DNA of 64,000 nucleotides from Phoebastria nigripes (Eukaryota > Chordata > Aves > Procellariiformes > Diomedeidae), in assembly GCA_035582835.1 (NCBI GenBank), contig JAYKAV010000012.1, positions 1,267,877 to 1,331,876 on the forward strand, in the 5' to 3' direction. Below the pieces are notes generated by a model that saw only the letters and a program-made list of their open reading frames with translations, had not been told where the DNA came from and did no database searches. Positions 40,501-52,500 of the stretch are shown piece after piece (the stretch's first letter is position 1; each line of letters begins with the position of its first letter). A program made the translations under genes and the position numbers.

Positions 40501-43500
40501 CTAGATATTCCCAGTAGGTTTGTTAAGGGAAAGAATGAACTTCTGTTCAAGGAGCTGGTCCTAAAACAAAACAGTATCTACAGCAATATCTTGGTATATC
40601 ATAGCCATTTGTGACACACAGATGTAACATTGGGTTGTAACTACTTTATAAAGCCCCTTAGGATTTATGAGGATGTCTCTGCATGTGTAGGCAAGAATCC
40701 ATTCTGATGGAAATAAGCAGAAACTAAAAAATGTATGAAAGTGGCAACAGGGATGTCTTCCACCACGTAGTCACTGGCAGGAAAAACAAAAAGCAAGTCG
40801 GGGTACACCTCCACTTCCACTCTGCCTTACCTGTTTCTATCTCCCCAGAATGGATTACGTACATACAGCAGATCATCAATTTTACTGCTTCTCTCTCCTT
40901 TGCTGAAACAAAAACGTGGTTGTTTTGACACAGCTTTGTAGAAAAAAGCATGAATAAATTTACTACTGACAACATCATCTCACTGGTTTGACTCATATCA
41001 CCAGTTTAGCAAACTTCTGCCAGTTTTCATAGGAAACAGAGTTGAACCCCAGTACTATGTTCCAGGAGACTGTCTTGTAATCTATATAAACTGCAGATTA
41101 AACCATAGCCTAATATTCTGCTGATCAAAATACACAAGAAAGGAGGAAAATCACACTATGAGCATCTGCACAGCCTCGTACTTGTACAATTATTGTCTGA
41201 GAGTGAAGCCCGGGAGAGTACACAGCTGTTCCTCCCCCTATTCCTCCTCTACTACTGAAGGGGGGAGCAGAAACATGAGACACAGCAACTTTTCAAGATT
41301 GACCTAAACATATCTTGGAGAACAATTAAATGAAGGTGCAGATGTTTAAGTGCCTGCTGAAGAGCACTTCCAATGAGCTTCTTCAATGGCAAGAGCTATT
41401 TAAGGCCATTTGCAAGTCCCTAAACAGCAGATTAAAATTGGTTTTGTGGAAAATGATGTCGTTAGCAGTTATTGTACCGCTCCCTATCCTCCCCTAGTGT
41501 GAAGTTTTGCTGTCACACATCACATGGGACTAATGTTAGAGAAGTGGTTTCCGTGGCTTCCAAGTTCTTTCATGTCAAGGCTGAAGCTGATAGTGGAACT
41601 AAGAACATTCAAGGTTATCAACCGCAATTAACTTTTTCTGGATTAAGTTTATCAGAAAAGACTGGGAGAGTTATGCTCCAGCTTCAGTTACATTTTAATG
41701 GAGTCTGGACACCTAATTTCCTTTGGAACAATTTGAAAATCCCATCCTGAAAGAGTTATCAGTTAGTTTCCCCAGTGATTCATTCTCCTTCATGTAATTG
41801 TATGAATTGAACTTACACAAAGTCTCAGATCTTTATCTTCTTAAAGTCAGTAAGAACTGTACTACTTCTATAGGTAATAGTTCATTTCCACAGCCTTCTT
41901 GAACTGTCTTTGAGAATTTATATAGGAGACTGCCTTGATAGGCAGATACTAGGAAAAACGCAGCAGAAAATGTAACAAAAAAAGATACTACAAACCATGT
42001 ACCAAGTGCACATTATTTCTTTCTAATCCTTTCCTGTTCNCCTCTCCTTTCCTTCCTTCCCTTTTCAAAATTTTAAAAAAAACTTTATTTATTCTATTTT
42101 TCCTGGGATGAACCACTGCCTATTTTTGTCCTGCCAAGGCCTAAGCTGATCTTTGGATAGCAAGTAGAAACAAAAAGCTAAATGAAAACGTTTTCCATAC
42201 TTCACTCATGCCGATAGCCTTTTTTGTTAATGTAGTTACAATAAAAATTCATAGTCTGAGCAAAGAAATTCTACAAAAGCATTCTGAATGTAAGTCTCAG
42301 ACAAAGGTTGTGTGAACAATTTTTTTTATATCATTCCCTAATTCTGTTCATTGCCCTGTTCCTGTGTTTGATCAAAATATATTTTGACTACTGGACAGCT
42401 ACTGCACATTGACTCTGATTCCCTGTAAAAGCACATAATCCTACTTCAAAGTAAACCCGGTACTGGTGAGCGTCAGGCTAAAGGCACAGCTCTGTCCTTC
42501 CTCTGTTGTGGTAAAAAGGACTGGTATCTTGTCTCTATTAAAGATCCGCAGCAAGACAAACACTAGTTATCCCAGCATAAAGAACATGACCTTATGTCAG
42601 TAAAGGCAAGGAGCCTTTTTCTCTTTGGACACATTGAAAATAGAGCAGCTTCGCAAATCTTTCACTTGATTCTACGCTCACATTTATCCAGTAAGCAAAC
42701 AGAAGCCCAATACCACAAGTCAAACAATCATCACAGATAAAATACATACTTTGACTATTTTGCCTACAGCAAATCATCAAAAAGCTATTTAATAATTCAA
42801 ATCATATGCAAAACAAGACTACTCTAGTATTTAATATCAAGTTTTCTTATGTATATATTGAAGTCTGCATAGAAACTATCAGCATTCAGTTGCAGAAGCC
42901 ACTGAATAAATGGTATTAAAGGGTTAATAATATTTCAGGTCTCCTCATCTAAAGAGCCCTAATATTCTCCAACACCTTTAAGCCAAAGTGTTTCTTTACT
43001 TTCTTCTGCTACACGTACTTTTCTGTGACCCCAGAGGCAAGCACATGAGCTTCTTGTCCTTCTGAAGCTCCTAAACCATGACCATTTACAATTCTCAGAG
43101 CACAAGGTGATGCAGACTCTCAGTTCTTCTGGAAACCATCTCCATTCTTCTTTTGGAGAGAGACAGGCAAGACCTCTGAGGCCTCATTTCCTCAAAGAGA
43201 AGAGCTTCATTTTCTTATCCCTTAATGTTCTGAGTGGGGAAAAACAGTTTACACATAAAACCATTAATCTTAATATTTTTCAAATAGTTCTGTGCAATTG
43301 TTCTAACCTCTGCAATGAATGAAAGCAATAGCCATCAAGAAATAGAAGACCAAATAAACCCTCAACAATTCACCCAGAAGATGAAGTCTGGAAAACCTCC
43401 AGCCTCTCAATCTTCAGCAAGTGCATACATGTCCCTGATTTACTCCAACTACATTGAGCTAAACAGATTTCTTATCATTTTATTTGAAAAGCTAACTGAT

Positions 43501-44154
43501 TGATAGATGGGGGGCATGAGCTTATATTATTAATGATCTAAAGTTCTGCTGGTGAAGAACCATGGCTGTCTCGTAACAACGACTACCTTTCCATTTAGTA
43601 GAAATTGAGTCTTCCAAGCACACAACGCAAATAGGCTCAGTGTGGATGAAAAGAGAGGAGTCAAGCTGCTATTAGGGAGCAAAGTTGCATCTTCTTATGA
43701 AAAATTAGTGACAATTTCCAGATGGATTAAATACAGGAGAGAGTCAATAACCACTGTGACATGGAAAAATCACAGTGCTTTTGTTTAAGCATCTTGGACA
43801 ATGGGCTTTATCCCTGTCCCTGTGGATGTAAAGCGATTGCATCACGGCTCCCCTGTGCTTGAAATTCCCTCTTCTTCCATATCTTATACCTCAAGTATAA
43901 AACACCAGGGTGTGTGACAAGCTCTTTCAGGGTCTTCTTCCCTCCCTCTCTGCAGGTGCCTTCAGCAGCAACCCACAGCCACCGGCTGAGGCTGTGAAGA
44001 TGCTGGGCAAGAGACACTTGGCTGTTTGGGCAACGCTTACTGAACGAACAGCATGCTGTTTAGGAGAGGTGTTAGGCTAAATGGAGAGTTTCTGTGGGCT
44101 ATGTCCTGGAGAAGTATTTATGGGAAGATTCCCTGATCCATAGGCAGAAAGGAG
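37558..44154. other. downstream non-coding DNA
   Basis: No supported gene. A few pyrimidine-rich spans (for example 40,020-40,230 and 42,030-42,070) and AT-rich stretches alternate. Isolated ambiguous bases occur. Possible further decayed CR1 debris near 41,340-41,400 is too weak to call. Confidence 0.5.
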
Positions 44155-44530
44155 TAAGAGACCTTCAGACCTTCTAACCTGACATAGAGTAGCACCATAC
44201 TTAACCTTCTACTCATCTCCCCTGTGCCAATAGCTCTAACTCATTTTTGTTTGAACCACGTCACTGAAAGTATNCAGGCTTGACCAGAAGGAGAATTTCC
44301 CACATTCCTTGATAATTTGTTTCAGTTATTAATCATTCCACCATTAAAACCTGTGTCTTGGTTAAATAATAGCGGCTTTAACTGCAGCCACTCTGCATCC
44401 TGATTTATACTTTTCTTCTCTAAAGAGCCCTTTAGTATCCAATACTCTCTCCTGTGCAATCATATACCGCAATCGCATCTTGATCTTTTTGTTAAATTAG
44501 ACAGATTGTGTTCTTCAACAGTTTTGCTTT
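44155..44530 (-). mobile_element. ancient CR1-type LINE, 3' portion
   Basis: Read on the plus strand, the segment follows the antisense of sauropsid CR1 elements through several landmarks in order: 'gaccttctaacctgac' (44,169), 'cccacattccttgataatttgtttcagttattaatcatt.caccattaaaa' (44,300-44,348), 'taaagagccctttagtatccaatactctctcctgtg' (44,422-44,456) and 'aatcgcatcttgatctttttgttaaattagacagattgtgttcttcaa' (44,471-44,518). The element therefore lies in minus orientation, with its 3' end at the left. It is heavily diverged, lacks the terminal ATTCTATG repeats and cannot be active. Family and edges are from recalled consensus features. Confidence 0.83.
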
Positions 44531-45854
44531 CCCAGTGCTCACCTCTTTCTTTTCTTTAATCTCTCCAGATAAGCAGTTGGCACACAAACAAAAAGACAAA
44601 GCTGATTTCAGTTGTTTTCTGCTGAGGATTTGCCACATCTACGTAGACAAAGTTTTGGGAGAAAACATTGTCTTTTCATGGCAAGGTTTATACAACNTGA
44701 CATGCTCTACAGCAAAACCAATTAATACTGACCCAGGGTTTGGTAATGCTACCCAAATTGGTCAATACACAAGGAAAACAATCTCCTTGTTTATCTACCA
44801 ATGAATACATAAACAGGAGGGTATTTCTGCCTGAACCATTTACCATTCAAGGATAACGTGGCTACTGATGAGACAACATTTCCTGTGGCTAAATTCTGAA
44901 TGAGTAGAAACATCATCTCTAACAGCGTAATTCTTCGAAGATTCAGTACATGCCACATCTATTAGAGATGGGATCACAAAGAAAATTAAATACAGATACT
45001 GGCTCAAGTCTTGACACTTGCCTGTAGACACCTGTCTATACAGAGCACAAGGGGAGGAAGACACGTTTCTGTGACTAAGGTACATAATAAAGAGCACTTG
45101 CACCGGTGGCTTGGCATGTCACAATAAGGGCTATGAAGACAAACGGAACAACAAAAAAAATCAGGAGTTATCAAAACTGTGTTTACTGATCCTGTGGTCC
45201 TGGAATTCATCACACGTGAGGATTATGGAGCATCTCACAAAAGTGGACTCAAGAATAAACCACTGGCCTAATTCCTGTCCCCTTGCATTCATAGCCAACA
45301 GAATTAAGACATCTAAATCTTTTCAAATCACACTCATATATTAGTATTATTTAAGGTAAAACAAAACGTAATGTTCCATATGGTATAATCCCCAGACACC
45401 CTGATGTATCTTGAAAATACCAGAGCATTTGGGAAAGACTGCTACAAAATGCTGTGTATTTGATACAAGAAACTTCAGAGACAAAAGCAGTAATGGAAAA
45501 AGAACNGCAGGTGACGGTGAATAAAAAACAGCCAGCATGAGCTCTCAGGAGAATGTTAAATTTCAGCAACCTGTATCTATCCCTGCATATGTACCTGGAG
45601 TCCTCCGCAGTTTTGATCCCCCAAGCAAAAAATACATAAGCCAATTTGAACCTCTTTCTTGTAAAGCAAAAAACAAGCAAAGGAGTAGAGAATACGATTA
45701 GAAAGAAAGGTTAAGGAAAGGGAACATATCCAGGTCAAAGACATTCAAGTGGGGTTGTGTTAGCTATAGTTCAGTAGTAAGAGTAACAACATCAGGGAGG
45801 AATAGGTATCATTTATTCTGGACATCAACAGCAAAATGAAGAACAGGTTAATAT
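44531..45854. other. non-coding DNA between two CR1 relics
   Basis: No supported gene. The sequence is AT-rich and without clear repeats. The two flanking CR1 fragments cover overlapping parts of the consensus, so this is not simply the middle of one broken element. Confidence 0.5.
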
Positions 45855-46012
45855 ATATTGATGGAAGTTAGGGCCAGAAAGGCTAGGACCTTCTTGTCTG
45901 TCTTCCCACACAGCAGCAGGCATGAATTTCAGCCACTGTATTAAGTTCAAATAAGTGCAATTAAGCAAGGCTTGAAGAAACTTTAGAAAGACATAAAACC
46001 TGAATTAGAAAG
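45855..46012 (-). mobile_element. ancient CR1-type LINE, short 3' fragment
   Basis: Landmarks in order on the plus strand are 'taggaccttcttgtctg', 'cccacacagcagcaggcatgaatttca.ccactgtattaagttcaaa', 'aattaagcaaggcttgaagaaact' and 'agaaagacat'. These match the antisense CR1 3' region ('gaccttctagtctgacc..ataacacaggccatagaatttcaccc..gtattgagcccaataactt..gaaagacat'). It is a second, separate copy because it repeats the part of the consensus found at the left end of the 44.15 kb element. Edges are approximate. Confidence 0.7.
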
Positions 46013-47765
46013 TACGTGTGATAGATGAATGCTGGTGTCCTTGGCGAAGCAGCTCCAGTCATATATTTTTTGAATGTCCATAAGTAATAAATCTCATTTG
46101 TAATTTGAATTTTCCTAAGTTTTTACAATGTTCAGACTTTTATTAATACAAATTCACTGTGACAAACCCATGGTGGAATGGGCTGCATACCTGTACGTGC
46201 AGAACACCAACATGTTTGCTACGACTTAAACAAACACCCACCAAAATGTAAAGCCATGCTGATGCCAGTCCTACTGTGACAGCTTCTACCCTAATATGGC
46301 ACCTCATTAGAATTAGCAACTGTGCAATTAACTCCTTACTCATACACAATTTGCACTGTGACAAAGGACAATTTTGCTTAAATAAAGATTTCAGTGTTTG
46401 ACTTGCAAGTTGTACATGTCACAGAAACATGGCTGGATGAATGATGAGATTCTTTCTACTTTAATTGCAATTCTACACAGGAAGATGGTGTTCTTCCATG
46501 CAAAATAGCAATAAATCACATATACGTATTCCNGTCGTGAGGTAGGAGGAAAAGTGCTCTCAGTACAATAATACTGGTTTGANTTTGCATATTTTTCTTC
46601 CTCTCCTCTCTTGTATGCGCCACTTACACTATGACAGAATGGAAGAGAAAAATGGAGAAAGTTAGCACGTTTGCTTATTAAACTGCACTTACAGAAATGA
46701 GAATGACAGCATTAGCCACCAGCTGATATACAGAAATTAATAAGCATTCATTCCTTCACATTTGTAGACTTATTCATCCTACCTTTCTATTCACATAATG
46801 ACCGAAACCTAAGCAAAGAGACACAGCCCTGTATTTGCCATATGCTAAGCAAGGCACAGGCAGAAAGACGTGGTCTANGCCCCAAAGAGCTGCAGAGGGA
46901 AATAACAGCACAGTCAAACAAGGTGGAAACAAAACTGGAAACCAACATCCCAAAACAAAGGTGAATTCAAAGTTACAAACAAAATTATTAAAAAAATAAT
47001 TACAAAAAATAGTTGAATAAATTTCTAACAACATCCTTCCTGTATATTAAAGCATACAAATATGGAGGAGGAGGAAGAAATAATAATGACATCAGAGAAG
47101 GGGGGGGAACCTGACTTACTGTCACCAGTCGCTCCCAATTGCTTGTGTAGTTCCCTGACCTCTAAGTGGCTGCCCAAACCCATGCATTACTGAAGACATT
47201 GCTGTATCAGGATTGACCACCGTGAAAGACAGGATGCTGGATGGATCACCAGCCAATTCTCCCATAGCAAAGTCATTTGTTCCCATAATCTAGAAAGGGT
47301 TTTACAAATGTTGAGCGCCACGTTTTTCTGTGAAGCCCTGACAGAACTATTTACAAGAGCTCCATAACATTTTGTAAAGACATCTACTGACATTATCCAC
47401 ACATCTTGCTTAAAATTTCTTTCCTTTCAAATCTCTCTCCAGAGGAAAAAATTACCTTTGTCATAGCCTTTTTTATCAGCTACAAAGGTCTCTACTTTCA
47501 GCTAAATCTATGCAGAAGGAAAGCCTCTCCACACCCTCTGATACACTCCTGGTCGTCGTCTTCAGTCCATTACCTCATTTTATTTCATGTGATCGTATCA
47601 TCCACAGTCTCAGAGCAACAAGGTTTTGAAGAGGCTCAGGCAGATTTCCTACTCAGTGCACTGTTACTTGTATACNTGTGCAGAGTGACGAGAGAGCAGG
47701 ACAGTGCTAAAGTTTATGGTATACACACTGCAGAACATAGCAATATAGATGATATACCATGTGTA
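46013..47765. other. non-coding DNA
   Basis: No supported gene. A direct echo of 'cactgtgacaaa' occurs at 46,155 and 46,354, too short to call a repeat. Several single ambiguous bases lie near 46,533-46,877. A purine-rich run (ggaggaggaggaag) sits near 47,063. Confidence 0.45.
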
Positions 47766-47862
47766 TTTTTGTTATATATAATATATATAGCTTAGTACTA
47801 TATACACACACTATATATAGCACTATATACTTACACTACACATAGTATATGGTGTATACAGA
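47766..47862. repeat. AT-rich TATATA low-complexity tract
   Basis: Imperfect alternating TA/CA sequence, rich in 'tatatata', 'actatatac' and 'gtatatggtgtatac' words, with local self-complementarity. It is probably a decayed microsatellite. Confidence 0.75.
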
Positions 47863-49473
47863 ATCAGGGTATTACTGAAGTCTAATTTAATCGANAGCTT
47901 GGGCAAAGACAAAGCAGTCACCAAAGGAGAGGCACATACTAGGAGACAAGCAGATGTAATGGTATCTTCAAATGTTTAATGATCAACAGGTAAAAAAATT
48001 CACAATCTGACAATCTGAGAAGACAAACAACTCTTTATATACGTATATTTATCTGTGTGCATATACACTAAGTATCACACACAAAAAATTTCAAGAACAT
48101 ATTGCTGTTTCTGTAAAAGCTTTCTATGCAATATTTTTATCAGATTTTCTATTAAGTAACATCTAAAAATCACAAAAAGAACTAAACATTATATATTGAG
48201 TTGGCATTCTAAAAAAAGAGCTAGAATGTATAAATATCACTAAGCTTCAGTGCCCTAGGTACAAAATGACTTTTTATGAAAAAAATCCATTACAATTACA
48301 CAGGAAAATAGGGAACAAAAATGAGCCTACATTGGAACTGAGATACATAATAGACANGATCTTACTTAACTGAAAATCACATCAGCAATTAACAACTCCT
48401 GGAGACAAATGACCAGTAAACCCCCCAGCTGAAGGGAGTTATAAAGTTTCATTATACCACTTACAAGAGATTTAACTACACCATAAATGAAAAACATTTT
48501 CATCCCCATAAACATATATGTAAAAAACCCCCTAGAGATAAATAAAAAATGTACAAAAATTCCTGCTGAACACCAGTATTAGGAATACCACACTTACACA
48601 AAGGAATTAGCGGAGCTGCACAGTTCTGGAAACACAGCCTAAATTAGAATTTATATACACACACCGACGGTAAGATTTTTCAATTGACTGAGGTATGAAG
48701 CCAGTANGTTTTGATCGTGATGGATCTTCAAGGAAAATTTCACAGACAGCTTTGCAATCTGGTGGATTTCTTGCATTTATAGAAGTCAGGACAATAACTC
48801 AACCTGCCGTCAGGCACAAGCGCTATGGTGCCTGGCTACCAAAATAACAGGCGTAATTCAAGGGCACCTACGCCTAATGAGCCTGAATTTTGATTTGCAG
48901 AGCTGTCCGCTATCTCAGCCACAGTCTTGCACAAACCAGCCCTTGCCATTTCCAAGAAAATGTCATTTTAGAGAGACAAAAAAAATATTCACTTGAGGCT
49001 AGGTTAATGCCAGCAAACCAGTCGCTGCCTGAAATGGCATTTGTCCACAAATCTGTAGACAAAGCAAAGCAAATAATTGTATCAAATGTGTTGGAGCAGA
49101 TCGACTCTGATCTCCTCAGATCTCACCTCTGCAGCATCCCTGTCCTCTGCAGCATGTTCTTCTTCTTACCTTTCACGTCCCATTGACAAAAGAAAAGTCA
49201 TTGTGTTTTTGGCTGCTAAAAATATTAACACTAAAGAAAGTGAATTAAAAATGCGCCAGATTGCAAAAAACTCTTAACTCAATAACTGCAACCAGAAAGG
49301 AGGAGACAAGTCTAACATTAACATAGCTGGGAGAAAGGGGGTGACTGTTTTGATGCAGTCCAGTGACAAAGTCAGGATATTCAATACTGTCCTGTATCAT
49401 AGGTCCATGAGCCCAGGTCTTGCCAGCGACCGAGGCTCCGGCTCGCTCTTGAGCAACTCCAGATCGCAACTTC
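47863..49473. other. non-coding DNA
   Basis: No supported gene; AT-rich with scattered ambiguous bases (near 47,895, 48,358 and 48,707). A GC-richer end at about 49,400-49,470 leads into the poly-T tract. Confidence 0.45.
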
Positions 49474-49530
49474 TTTTTTTTTTTTTTTTTTTTTTTTTTG
49501 TTTTGTTTTTAATTTAAAAAAAAAAAAAAA
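49474..49530. repeat. poly-T (26) followed by poly-A (15)
   Basis: A run of 26 T (49,474-49,499), a short T-rich bridge with two G, AATTT, and then 15 A (49,516-49,530) form a self-complementary T/A tract that can fold back on itself. No retroposed gene body could be recognised on either side. Length is likely to be unstable or inaccurately assembled. Confidence 0.85.
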
Positions 49531-52500
49531 TTACATCTTTGGTGAAATGCAATGCTCCTGTTCAGAATATAAAGAATAAGCTTTCATTCTGCATGCAATC
49601 TGGGCTGTCACAGGCATTAATACACAAAATTAGTATGCAACTAGGAGTATGTTTAAATTTATACCAAATTTATATGGAAACCTCTGACAAACGTCTATCA
49701 GCTCACACAGGAGGCGGACAGGACCCAACTTTAACATATTTTTGCATATTGCTTTTCTGCAGTTTTTAGGTCACTTCAAGACAGAAACAGTCATTATCTT
49801 TTCAATAAATATAAAACGATATAAGAGTTTCTATGTGGTTCCAGTGTGTCCAATTATCTGTTCCCTGGCATCCCCTCCCGGGGGGAGTCTCAGTGAAAAA
49901 GTATCTGCTGTCATTAGAACCATCACCGCACCAGAANGGTCATCCTGTCAGGAACAATTCAACAAAACACTTCTTGTTTTTTAATGATAAACCGCCCCGA
50001 TTTTCTGTATGCTTTCTCCCATGGTGCCGGCGAAGGCTGTGTAGGCNATGCCACATATTGACCCTCCAGGTGCACAGCTGAGCTCCAGTAAGGCAGAAGG
50101 TGCTGCCTGCTATGGTCCAAAGCTGGCCACTGGCACCTCAAGCCCATTGATGGGATTTAATGTAGATATACTCAATGGACAACAAAATTTACACTTAGTT
50201 GTGAGCGAGAAAATGCAAACCCCAGTGTATACTGGTGAAAGGACAGTACAGTGATTCATTTCATTTCCATGTTCCCAGATGTAAAGTCTAACCAACTGAG
50301 GAAGCCCGTGCGATAGGCACCGTAAGCAGACAGGATGCAAACAAATCATGAGAAAGGCAAGGAACACCAACTCTGACGCTGCAGAGCCACCTGAGTGCTA
50401 ACAGCACTACTCAACATCTGCAGAAAATTTACACAGTGATTGTACTTCACAGTGTTGACAGAACAGACTTTGTGTTTCAGATAGCAATTAATTACCCTTA
50501 TGTAGCCAAGGGACAAGCCATGCTGACCTATAAAACCCACAGCTTATGAGTACGCACTACAGGAATTACTTCCAAAAAAAGGATAATAAAGGCTTCATAA
50601 TGAAATAAGAAGCTCTTGTCCTCCTGTTGGATCATGGTTTTAGTCTAGGTATTACAAAATACTATTGAATGCTCTTGACTACTTTGTTTGTTTTTATATT
50701 ACAGGTGATTGCATCATAACATTGTAAAAAACTATTTGAATTGCTGTTTTTCTGACACAGTACCACACAAACCAGCAGAACTATTTTTGTAAACTGGTTA
50801 CAGCATGAACAAAACCACTTGCATTTACTACAATCACCCAGANGCTTAGAAATTCTGTGATTATAAACATGCAGAATTTGAAGGCAAGATACCTGCACCA
50901 GAAGTCACGTTGCTCTGCTCTGAAAGGATGTTATTTTAAACTAAGTAAGAATTTCCACAAGCCTCCAGAGTTATCAAAACTATATCAATTAGATAAAAAA
51001 AATATAAAAGATGTTAGGCATTAATTAGAAAAATGCAGTTGCTGCATGCCAACATGCAGGAGGAGGAAAGTTAGGGAGGAAACTGAAACAACCCTTGCTG
51101 TAAAAACTCAAGGGGGCGGATTTATACCTTTATCTCGTCTTCCTGAGCTAACAGCGGCAGTCGGGTCAGCAAGGCTTACCGCAGGTTATTATTACTGCTC
51201 CACATAAGTTGAGATAAAAGCTTTCATCTCTTCCATAAAGAACGAAGGTACAATACAGGACACAAACAACTGATGTTAAGCATTACAGTTTAAGGTCTCC
51301 CTAGGCGTAACTGTAATTCAATGTGCAAACGTAAAGTTTATTTTGTGACAGAAGACATAAATCCATAGAGCTGCACAAGGCGGTGCCTGGGTGCTGCGAG
51401 CAGCGGGTCACCCCGAGGACGGGGAGAGTGCTGCTGGGAGGGAGCGGGCAACCAGCCCCCAGATGCCTCTGGTTGTGAGCAGGTCCCTGCCCACCCGGTC
51501 AACAAGGTACGACTGCCTCTTTGCTCCCACGAAGCTGAGGTACTTCGGAGACCCTCAGCATCAGGGCCTCCATCCTGCAAATACATAGACCTGATTTAAG
51601 TCATACACAGTGATGCTAAGCCAAAGGCAAACAGCATGTGAAACTGCACCAGTTCAGAGACCGTTGTACACCAACATTCATTGGTTTCAGTGATAACACA
51701 CAGGAACAAGACGCCAGGCCACTTGGTCCGCTATTTCCACTATGAAAAACATACGTTTAGTCTCTTTTCAGGTTTACAAGTTTTCACACAGAAAATAAGG
51801 GGAAAAGAATATTCCAGATGCATCTGAACAATTTATTGCTAATTCCTCCAAAACTCACGGGACTCTCTGCATCCTTCCCTGCTGTGCTGCTGGCCGGGGT
51901 TTGCAGCCTCCGAAGAACAGAGCTGCCGAAGTGCCAGCCTGCAGACTGCCTGCCACTCGCTGGCTCTGAACGGTCAGGGACTGAGCGAGCCTGCTCTGAA
52001 ACCCAGCAGGGCAGACTGCACAGGACACAGGACTGCTTTTTTGGGTACTTAAACCGAATTTCACCAGATACCACTTTCCTATATGTAGCAAAAGGGGTGT
52101 GGGGGGCGTGTGTGTTTGCTGCACCGCATCCGTATGAGAAAAAGCTGGCTGCTATTGCATAAACTCCACTTTTCTGACTCTGCCTTGAATGGAAGGAGTT
52201 TCTGTAAGGTAGAAAGTCTAAGCGCTCCACACATTAAGCAGCAATACAATAAATAGAAGTTGAAAGTCATAAATAAAACTTGGGTGGCTATGTTACCCGA
52301 TTCATCAAGGAAACAAAGACTCCAGGATAGTACAAGCCCTGGTGAAAACCGTAGGTCTGTCTGGTGCTTTCTAATAGTTTTCAAATATTCCAGATTTATA
52401 AAAGTAGGATACTATTTATGAATATCTGAAAACACATTTCATAGCCCAGACTGAGAGAAGTAAAAACGAGGGAGGAAATGATGTGGGTCAACACAAAAAT

